Of a stretch of DNA of 64,000 bases, positions 54,815 through 64,000 are shown in pieces. The position numbers and the translations under genes were made by a program. The stretch's first letter is position 1. Each line of letters begins with the position of its first letter. The notes beneath the pieces were generated by a model. It was given only the letters and a program-made list of their open reading frames with translations. It had not been told where the DNA came from and did no database searches. Source of the stretch: Liolophura sinensis (taxonomy: Eukaryota > Mollusca > Polyplacophora > Chitonida > Chitonidae); assembly GCF_032854445.1 (NCBI RefSeq), contig NW_027017954.1, positions 744,001 through 808,000 of the forward strand. Reading direction: 5' to 3'.

Positions 54815-57361
54815 GTCATCTGTTGAAGTCCCACTTGTCAAGCCTTCGTAATAGAATTAAGAGATGGTGTCGAAGACTATTGTTCCATCTCCAGTATTGC
54901 ATGATCCTGTGCCTAGAATACTTGCATGTAGATATAATTCATTTTCATTTGTAACAACACTGCAGTTAAGATATGCTTTTATTTAACACTCTAGACAGAT
55001 CTAAATACGTGAGGTTACTACAGGAGTATTTTCATCAGTAACATTCACCATGTTAACTGTCCTGTGGTACAGATTATTCGTAGATCTAATGTTAATTTAA
55101 AAAATTAACACCATTAGACGACCATATTATTTAACTAGAATACATATTTATACAATATATGTACACAGACCTAATGACTCCTCTTAATTATGTGACTAAA
55201 CTATTTTTAAAGTAAGCATCTACGAAAATTTAAGAACTAGAGAATACGAGGACATACCTACATACATTTTATACATATTTGTTACTTCCAAGCGAAGTTG
55301 GATGCTTTTGTTGACAAATGCTCTTTAGGCTTTCAAGCTTTCTTATAATATTAATTTTGATACCTTTTAATTTACTGTTGTATTATCTGGTATTATTCCT
55401 GCATAAACATGATTCTGCTGGTGGACTAAGTGTTCCCAAGGCCATGCTGTTGACATCAGTGTATAAAATGTTTACCTAATTGTGACTATTAAAATAAAGC
55501 CATGGTGCTGGGCGGGTGAGGGGGGCATTCACATGAACAGTTTAGAATCACACCCTAGGGTATTTCACCCGTTTCGTGTCACCATTTGCCAATTATCACA
55601 AAGTGGCAGTCGTCAATCAGTGGCAGTGGCCTTTGTTAATTAGTTGGACAGTCTTCAATTGATGTTTACGCAATTTTCATTTTGGATATTTTTAAATTTT
55701 ATTTGTTTTGATAACACTTTTTGTATCGATTGACAGAGGCATTACTTATGGATAACAATAAGTAAGTAAAAACTTTTTGTATCAGTAATTAAACTTATTA
55801 CTTTGATCTCCATTGCGTCTTTACTGTGCTGTGTTTGTTTGTGAGTTAGCTGCTCTGGTTTTAAAAAGTGTTGGATTTTACATTTTTCCCATTGTATATA
55901 CGTGTGATTGTGGTTTTGTGTGCTCTCCGACGTCCGCTTGTTTGTAAAGTAAGCAAACGGACGATGGCTGGATTGTTTAGCGTAGTTTCAGTAACTGAGC
56001 AGGTATACTTTTTGCACTATAATAAAACATACGGGGTATTCTTTGAACACTACTTATCTCGATCTGTGACAATTCCTGATATCCTATCCCACAGATTTAA
56101 ACTATCTCTATAAAGGCAAATTACACAGCCAAAATTTCGTGTAAAGCTTGCACTAAACTGTAGTGTAGCTGGCCTTGTAGAGAGGGGATGTATCGTACCC
56201 AGATATATAGTGTAAGCAGCAGTCTTTGTCTACGCTCTAATGCAGTATTAGCGACAGTCATACCACGCTGGAGCGTAGAAAAGTGACTACACTGGGCAAT
56301 GATGTAGACATTAGGTCAAATGCCCTGCACCGTGAAATGGGGTGGTCTAATACTGTCAAAGGCACCAAAGTATTCCAGATACAAGCTCTCAATATATTTC
56401 ACCCTGTACTCTTCATGGAAATCAATCTTCTATCTCTCGGGTATCGCCATTTCCTGATAGCTACGAAATACAATTCATTTATATATCTATTTTATTGGTG
56501 TTTTTCGCCGTTGCCAGAATCTTTTAGTTATGGTGAGAGGAAACGGGACATTGCACGTGGGACTAACATGCATGCACGATGCAACGGATATTGAGGATTT
56601 ACTGCAATGTTTTATAAGTTTATTGGGATATAAAGGAAAACTCGGCACTGGTCCCTCGCAGCTTCCGTCGGCTGATGTCATGTTTTTCCACCTTTTGTTG
56701 ACTGGAAAAGAGTTGTTGTCATGGCACCCCATATACTTCAAAGGTCTTCAACGGTCCCACTTCTCGTAGTGTCAGGTCCCAGGCGTTGATCTCGCGTTTC
56801 GCTTTGGCTGGCGTCAAGTGACAGTTGGATAATTCAGATGAGGACTGTTCATATACAATGTTGAAGAGAACACTCTTGGTGCGAGCTGTATTTGTGCAGG
56901 CCACATAACTTGTGTGTAAATATATAACATATCGTATTTCACTGGTTCTATGTGACCATTGACAACCATTATAGAGTCGTCAATGTTGTTGCACTTAATA
57001 TTGCTGTAGTCTTATATACTGTATTTTTGCAGGCTGTGGGAGCTCACCTTGGTCGCGACATTTATACATTCATTGATTTGGTTATTGTTTAACGCCATAT
57101 TCAAGAGGTTTTCACTTATACCATGGCGAGTAAACCCTCAATCTTTAACATTTTACTGAAAAATTTTCTGCTTGCAACGTAGAGATACGCACACCATATT
57201 GGTGGAAGGCAAGCGACCCTCAAGGAACTTCAGACTGCACAACCAGTCTAACAAGTCGTCTGCCGCAAAGCGCCATCGTCAACGACAAATCCAATGCCCA
57301 TGTTTGAACTCCAGCGTTGTGTGTCCTTGTGATTAAATGGCAATGGCCTTAACCTCTCTCT

Positions 57362-57483
57362 ATCCATTGCCAACAATCTGAGGATGATCGTGGGCTTTGC
57401 TGATCGGTTTCGTCTCAACATAATGCTGATCGCCGTTGTATAAGTAAAATATTCTAAGTACGGTGTAAAACACCAATCAAATC
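57362..57483 (+). mobile_element. SINE1 3' fragment (mate of 9290-9410)
   Basis: CAATCTGAGGATGATCGTGG, AACATAATGCTGATCGCCGT and AGTACGGTGTAAAACACCAA show body and tail. Antisense SINE1-tail fragments nearby (56475-56525, 57065-57125) also match block A. Confidence 0.65.
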
Positions 57484-57600
57484 ATGAAGTAAAAAAATGT
57501 GACATGTTGTTACTGTAGTATGTCGAGCTGATTCAATATGTCGACACAGACCATATACAAGCCGTCAACTGGTCAATAAGCGCAAGGCCATTTCACAACA

Positions 57601-58506
57601 GTTTCCTCTGGGCATGCCCAGAAGGCAGTAATATGCAGCGACTCGCTGTCTTGCCTTTTGGCAATTTAGAATAATAAATTTAAAAATCCATTGATACTTG
57701 AGATAATAGCCAAATACCGAAAACTAATTAAAAGAGGTAAAGATATTATATTCTGCTGAATACCAAGTCACACTGGTATCCATGGAAACACAGTCGTGGA
57801 CAGGGAAGCGAAAGCTGCCCTATATAAACCCGTATCTCGGGTTAAAATCCCTTATTCTGACGTGAAGTCTAATATTCTTAAATATATTCGTCGCCTTTGG
57901 CAGGGTGAATGGGACCTGCAGATCCACAATAAACTGCATGCCATTCATCTCATTGGCTACAATGCCTATACTTGTCAAATGTCTCGTGGAGACCAAGTAG
58001 TTTTAACGAGGTGTCGTACTGGGGCATTCTCATCTGACACACAATTTCATCTTAGATGAGAGCAGTGCTCCCGAGTGTGTTCGATGTGATGCACAATATG
58101 ACATCAAACATGTCTTAGTTGACTGTGTAGACTTTGCCCATGTTAAGCAAAGTCTCTACACGGTCAACTCTATGTATGATTTATTTGACAGCATCGTTGG
58201 CGATGTTGTCATAAATTATTTGAAGGTCATTGGCCTATATCATAAAATATAAATTTTAATTGTCATAAATACCCATAGATAAACATGTATATACATATAG
58301 ATTTATACATGTACTATAATCCTGGTTTTCGAGTTTCAACTCTTATTTTTCTTTTATACGATTTTAAACATGTCTGTGCTTTTTGTTTTGCTTTTGATGT
58401 TCATATTGTCATATCGAAAACCTTAACAGTCTCGCGTTTTCACCTTGTTCTCGCCACGATATGGCTAAAATATTGCCGATGTGGCGTTAAGCAATAATCA
58501 TTCATT
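57601..58506 (+). mobile_element. 5'-truncated LINE with RNase H domain and 13-bp TSD
   Basis: Flanked by CCATTTCACAACA at 57588-57600 and 58507-58519. It encodes the end of a non-LTR ORF2 with an RNase H domain (C-S-D-S-L-S-C-L-L-A-I; I-P-S-H-T-G-I-H-G-N; D-R-E-A-K-A-A-L), then the usual C-terminal Cys/His stretch (E-C-V-R-C-D-A ... H-V-L-V-D-C). Two stops (one replacing the W of C-W-I-P-S-H) and a frameshift near 58030 make it inactive. The 3' UTR ends GTGGCGTTAAGCAATAATC and ATTC repeats. It is absent from block A. Confidence 0.9.
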
Positions 58507-58869
58507 CCATTTCACAACATGACGTTTAATACAAATTATCATGAAACTAAGGAAGTATATAAAGTACAAAAATAAAACAAAATCATAAAAGAGAAGCGGT
58601 CAACAGTTTCAATGATGTAGGGAAGACGGAAGATATGTTCTAGGCGACTGAGTGAAATCAGTATTCAAATCGTGTAACATGCTGCAATATCAATTGTTGA
58701 TAGCAAAATATGTATCTCAGTTGCGCTTTGGTTTGTACTGTTCATGTATTCAACGTGGCGATCTAATTTATCACAATAAACATACGGTCCTTAGGCCCCG
58801 ATTAAGCGGAACAAAACACAATCATGAAGTCGGGGCGCAGAGATTCTCAACCCTCTGACCATAATTACT

Positions 58870-59480
58870 TATAAGAGAATACTATTCATGGTAAAACTTA
58901 AGAAATTTGGAGTGAAGGTGTTTGATAAAATAACCTTAACTCATTAGTTTTTGCAGTAAAAGCTTGTGACATTGATTGAAATCGTCTCACAACACGCAGG
59001 GTATACCTAATAGGCGAGATATGTACACGTCATATGCAGGACCCTTCGGTATACTGCTGTCAATTACTCTTGCTGGTTTCTTCATATAGTCGTATTCATA
59101 TGAGAACAGGTATGGCCACAATTTGTACCCATGGGAATACCTATAGACTCTTGATATATGGTTTCCCAGAATTTCACACAGATGTTATTAATGAGAAATT
59201 CAAGCAGCTCAATGAACACGGAAACATCCCATGAATGGTAACCTATGTATGTAGTGGGACTGAAGAAGGCTTCGTTGCCTTTGACGTTAATGTAGCAGTA
59301 ACCCAGTTTGATTAAAAATCCATACAATTAGTGATGAAATTCTACCAATTAAATCCGACTGAGAAATTGTCTTATACAGGGTGGGGAAATCCCAAGTACT
59401 CAATACTGTACGTGTATTTGAGGGTCTAAGTACCTCAGTGAGGACGTTTTGAGTTTTTAACGAACCACCTACAGTTAACG
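58870..59480 (-). pseudogene. Penelope-like reverse transcriptase relic, core part (copy B)
   Basis: On the minus strand: S-T-W-D-F-P-T-L-Y-K-T-I, then L-L-E-F-L-I-N-N-I-C-V-K-F and S-I-G-I-P-M-G-T-N-C, followed after a frameshift by L-F-S-Y-E-Y-D and D-V-Y-I-S-R-L. The G-I-P-M-G-T-N-C block is a hallmark of this reverse transcriptase family. The segment after S-Y-E, containing the catalytic D-D, is deleted here; copy A keeps a part (L-D-S-N-I-P side) that is shortened here. Confidence 0.7.
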
Positions 59481-59559
59481 CCTTAATTTTTTCACACTAA
59501 ATTCCACTACAGTACTTTTTCAAAAATGACCACTTCTCGTAGTACCTTCGTGATTAGAG

Positions 59560-59690
59560 TAGATTCCCGCGGAGCCCGAGCGAAACCCTCGACCAACATA
59601 GTCTGGTTTTAACTCTTAGCGACCGCATTGGTAACAGACTCCTGGGTCATTGCGGCGCGCTGGCGTGCTAACCACCTCGGGTACGGAGGC
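59560..59690 (-). mobile_element. SINE1 head fragment, antisense (empty site of SINE2)
   Basis: Matches the antisense head at 10590-10731. At 59673-59687 it has CACCTCGGGTACGGA, the unoccupied counterpart of the SINE2 target CACTTAGGCCACGGA in block A. Confidence 0.65.
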
Positions 59691-59959
59691 CTCACTTGTC
59701 ACACTGAGTTCATTAATGGAACAGTGTTCTTGTCTATGGACTCTACATGCCGTAACATGCATAAGGCTACTTCCTGTTTTTTTTAATTCAACCTCTACGT
59801 TTTTCTAGCGCTTGAATGCACTTGACTACAGTAGCCCTACATAGAGCAGTGCATGTGAAATGTCGCTCATTTTCTTCGAAATGTTGCTTCTCTGCATAGC
59901 TACTCAGGCGAGTACTTATACAAAGACGTTTTAAGCCACAAAATTATGAGATATCCGAC

Positions 59960-62900
59960 CAGTGTGGCCTTAGATCGATCCGCGTAAACTACCAAAATTT
60001 ATGTAGAAACATAAATATGAGAGCTAATGAAATCTGTTGAAAATTTCCATGGCTGGAAACCTTAATATTGCGGAATGAGTCTGCTTTTGAGGATACGAAA
60101 CACAGATAGCCAAGAAACATAAATATAAAAGCTAATAAGAACTATTATCCTGTGTTCGAGACAATGTGAATCATCGCCAAGCTCATGTAGTAACACCGTA
60201 CTTTAGGTCTTATTATGAGCCAGTCTGTGGTTATGTCTGTCACTGTAACCCACGTGTAACCGTGACACATAACAGTGATATAGAGTGTTAGAATTATTTT
60301 CCCATTTGTGTGTTACAGTGTGTTTCTGTGAAGAGAGATTACACATTTTAAGTTTGTTCCCTATCTCCGCTACAAAGAGTAACCCCAACAGCAGATTTAT
60401 TTCATTTAGCATTCAAAACATCGGTTCACTTATACAACAGCGCTAAATTTTAAAGGTAGAAGAGTAAAACACCGGCGTTGGTAAGTATTTTATATACGTT
60501 GTGTTTGTAAAAGCTGTACTTTATGAGTATGTATGATATTGTATGTGCAACATCCGTGATCAGAAGTCAGATAGAAATGGGAACGTATTTCATGGATACT
60601 CTTCTACCAAGCTCAGAACCCGCATTATAAATGTGGCATGTTTGTGGAACTCTTATATGTTGGAAACCATTGGAAAATGTACTGACGCAGTCTTCTTCCT
60701 AGATGGACTATGATGTAAGTCTATAGTATAATGGTGTTCATGTAGAATGACAGTGAGTGGCGAGGTAGGTAAAACACTGATCACCCTTCTGCTGACACAA
60801 TGATTTCTTTCACGTCATTCTTTGCACGCTATATTTTTGGTACTTCATATCCGTGTCCTGTTTGTAAAGACGGGTGACCCATGGAGACCACAGTCAAACT
60901 GTCGTGTTACCTCATCTCGTCTGTACCCTATATAACTAGGCACACGACTTCACACAGATCTTAAATGCCTGGACGCCTAAGACCTGTCAGATGCTTAGTA
61001 GGTGTTACTGTGAAACTCTTTGGTAGCAATAATGTTCTTCACCACATGTACCATCGTGTATGTGCTCATCAGTGGTATCTCATCTGGTAAGTACCCATTC
61101 TCTTGTTTCGTTGCTTTTGTTAGTATGTTACAGCAAATAAAGCAATGTACGTATGTCTGCTGATGGATATACTTAATGCGAATCAAGTCACACACACGTT
61201 GTCTCCATACTGAAGAAAATGTTACTTCAGCCTGTTGTTTGATTGGTTTTCAGTGAAAGGGACATGCGCAATTTTTAAACCATTCCACAAAAGAATTTTA
61301 TTTATTTTATTTGGTTGGTGTTCTACGCCGAACTCAAGAATATTTCACTGATACAATGGCGACCAGCATTAGGGTGGGAGGGGGGTAGGGCGGAGACAGT
61401 CGAGGGAAAGAAAACACGACTATGATTATGTGGTAGTACGTTATAGCTATGTCGGGATTTTGGGATGGTTCCATCACTGGTAAGCTGCCCAGTATCAGTT
61501 TGGGAGTGATGACTGGAAGCAGGACAATATATGATCTTGAACGCAAAATGCCTATAATATAGTGTGAGATAAATTCCAAGCTCAGATGCTGATTTTTGGA
61601 ATGAGAAAACAATATTTTGTTTACTTCTCCTACGGGCAAACCTCCCGCACTTGGAGATAAAACCTATGTTTTTCTTAAAATTTTAGAATGTTTAAAAAGA
61701 GCCGTGTTACGTATTCTTTTTGTGTCTCCGTATAAAACATTCTTAGTTTGTTTTGGTTCATTGTTATCGGTCAGTAAGAACAGTTAAGCATTATGGACGT
61801 CAATGACGGCGATACTTTGTGCTCGGGGATTCTCTCATCGATGTTAGGTTGTCATTAGTTATATTAGGTATTACATATTATTGACGGGTTAATGCGCGTG
61901 TTATCCTTGGCGGCCACTACCCCCTAAACTCCCCAACCGCCATATATATTACTTCAGCCCTCCTCTTACCCAAACTATGGAGTCTCATACCCTATCAACA
62001 TTTAGGTAAGAGAAACCAAACATAAAAATAATGTTTTTTTATATGATCTGAAAACGGGTACTTCCTGGTTTAAAACCACAATAGCTTGTCTTTACTATGT
62101 GCCAAAAGTATTTATTCGAAAGGTATATATGTTTTGACTGGAATTGTTTAGAATCTATGATTCGAAAGAGTCATTCATCTACCAGCAATCAATACTCGGA
62201 AGGCCAGTTCCCTAAAAACGACGTATAACACCAACCATCACAGAAGTAAGTACTGCCCCTCCGGGCCAGGCAGAACTAGACACATTCATAAACAGAGCCG
62301 CAAGAGACCCCCGGACGGATAAAGGAGAAACAAAAAGAACCAATCAAAAGTACACTTTATAGGACGACAGTGCACATGACGCTGCTTCAGTGTGCTTTTC
62401 TCCAAATTTCTCTCTCCATGTTGTAATTGTTTGCTGTTGTGTGTCATATCATTTTTGAGTTGTTAATAACATTCAAAAAAAATGGAGCGTGAAATTATTA
62501 TATCTTACTGCTTTGTGGTGTTGCAGAAAATGCCATTTCGACGACTTGGGTAGATATACATATTTCACGAGGGGCAGAATAATCAGGTTTTGTGTTGAAC
62601 TGGACTTAAATGTAGCAAATGTTGATGGTAGGCATAATACGATGACACTGGATATACTATCAATGTGTCAAAACACCAGATGACATTTATTAATATAACT
62701 TGACTAGTCTTCTGTGCATTGAGAAGGCATCAGAAAACACAACATATTTTGTAGTCAGATAACTTCAGGGGATTTATAGTGGTGTGAGGATGGTCACTCT
62801 CACATAAAAGGATGGAAAGCTAGGCTGATTACATCGAATATTATGTCATCAGCGATGTATAACCCAGTGCTATGCAGAGTGGATATTTACAGCATTTAGT

Positions 62901-63720
62901 TCACATTGTAGCGCTTTATGGACAGACTGCAGGTGAAGCTATTTACTTGTCGTCTTCCAAGTGTCCTACCCAGTGTGTGGGTTTGACAGGGTGTACAGAT
63001 TACGCCCTATTTCTCTTGGAGGTAATCTTATCTTGCCCTAGATAAAAGGTCGGGCATTTCCGTATGAGCTGTGGTAATATCATCTGGTTCTTTGCAAAGA
63101 CCATGTAGTTCCCCCAATGTAGGAATGAAAAGAGTTAGGCGATTAACTGGATGATTAAAAGATCTCTAACCTCACTATCTGCTCATTTGACAAAACATAC
63201 ACAGATATATAACTAGTTATAATGTACAGAAGGGGGGATATAAGTGTCAACTATAGCATTCCAAAACGTTCTGTAATATTTCTTATTTCTTTATAACCAA
63301 GAGCTTCGCTTTACTGATGCTTTGAATTTATTTGCGGAATCCGCTTTCCTCATGCCGATTTCTTATTACGGTTCTAACAATGCTATTTCAGATTAAGAAA
63401 GTTGAATTATGCGTCGTTGTTGACTTTCTAACCTAAGTAACAATGAATTTAGAAGACATTTAGGTTAGCACTAAAACAGAAAGGACATGTAAGACTGGTC
63501 GACTGGGAAAAAATATATTTATCGATGACGTTTGCGGTGTTCAGCTTGATACTTTCTTAATCCTTCTTGACCCTGAGCCGGTATAGAATTGGTAGATTGT
63601 GCATATAAAATTGGATCGTGGTGTAAATTGTTTGCTACAAGACCTTAACTTCAAGACTGCCCGACTGACCGACCTCTAACCGACGGCCTTAGATCGATCA
63701 GCCTAAAATACCAATTTATG
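59960..63720. repeat. Tandem unit U, copy B1
   Basis: Collinear with 11420-14760 (for example CTATATAACTAGGCACACGA near 60930/12127, the TTTAGGTAAGAGAAACCAAA stretch near 62000/13160, and 62690-63260 with 13495-14060). From about 63721 to the window end the sequence restarts like 14730-15000, so a second unit probably follows outside the window. No gene is recognised. Confidence 0.8.
61290..61385 (-). mobile_element. SINE1 tail fragment, antisense
   Basis: TTATTTGGTTGGTGTTCTAC then GCCGAACTCAAGAATATTTC and GGCGACCAGCATTAGGGTGG is the antisense SINE1 tail and body, at the same place in the unit as at 12514 and 15895. Confidence 0.65.
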
Positions 63721-64000
63721 TAGAAACATAAACGTAGAGAGCTGATAAAAGAATTATCATGTGTTTGAGACCAATGTGATTTATCGACAAGTTCATGTGG
63801 TTACACCGTAATATAAGTCTTGATATGAGCAAAGCTGTGGTTATGTCTGTCAGTGTGTCTCACATGGTACCCGTGACACATGACAGTGTTCTTATATAGA
63901 GAGCATTAGAATTAATTTCCATTTGGGTGTACAGTGTGTTACTGTGAAGAGAGATTACACATTTCAAGTTCGTTCCATATCTGCGCTGCATATAGTACCC

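Larger units (their letters stand above)
52075..59970. repeat. Segmental duplication, block B (mate 5932-11430)
   Basis: Collinear with block A from the tail exon on, at an offset of about 46.1 kb at the exon, growing to about 48.8 kb by 59700 owing to block B insertions. It carries repeat copies R1 (52660-53110) and R3 (55400-55620). No host gene follows the receptor tail; frames such as 55868-56113 and 56283-56594 have no relatives and are not called. Confidence 0.85.

Overview
The window looks like nuclear DNA from an invertebrate animal, most likely a mollusc (bivalve or gastropod; the species cannot be settled from sequence alone). The reasons are: small EGF-type exons separated by long AT-rich introns with GT-AG borders and phase-1 junctions; a Ty3/Gypsy element with an open pol; many tRNA-derived SINEs; and a fucolectin-like plus multi-EGF receptor of a kind common in molluscs. 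There are no bacterial operons, rRNA genes, tRNA genes or CRISPR arrays.

Layout. (1) 1-5865 is the 3' part of a Ty3/Gypsy retrotransposon: gag remainder, zinc knuckle, long open pol, polypurine tract and a 1.1-kb LTR. It lies in an intron just before 5992-6221, the last (cytoplasmic) exon of a receptor gene called copy A here; that exon is frameshifted. (2) 6222-19560 has no convincing host gene. It holds the downstream part of a large segmental duplication, Penelope-like reverse transcriptase relics, SINEs, and two tandem copies of a 3.4-4.8 kb unit. (3) 19633-21556 is a GTTA-rich minisatellite with a 281-bp higher-order period, split by a SINE. A MULE-type transposase relic follows. (4) 25265-52343 is the main gene, copy B. 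In order it has an EGF exon, two exons forming a fucolectin-like F5/8-type domain, eight further EGF-like exons, a transmembrane exon, and a tyrosine-containing tail exon ending in TAA. The exons join in one frame (about 659 residues; the start and signal peptide are not found). Its introns hold decayed duplicate exons, three copies of an H-type-lectin-like reading frame, an exon-derived tandem repeat, SINEs, and a decayed Ty3/Gypsy-like element whose integrase precedes its reverse transcriptase (Gmr1-like order). (5) 52075-63999 repeats the region downstream of copy A, so the receptor locus is tandemly duplicated with a period of about 46-49 kb.

The coherent functional unit is the copy B receptor: an extracellular carbohydrate-recognition-like domain, a chain of Cys-rich EGF modules, one membrane span, and a short tail with Tyr-x-Asn motifs that could recruit SH2 proteins. 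It is plausibly a recognition or scavenger receptor related in plan to MEGF/Draper proteins. The other recognisable coding sequence belongs to mobile elements, all of them broken except possibly the pol of the first Ty3/Gypsy element. Similarities were judged by eye, and boundaries of decayed repeats are approximate.
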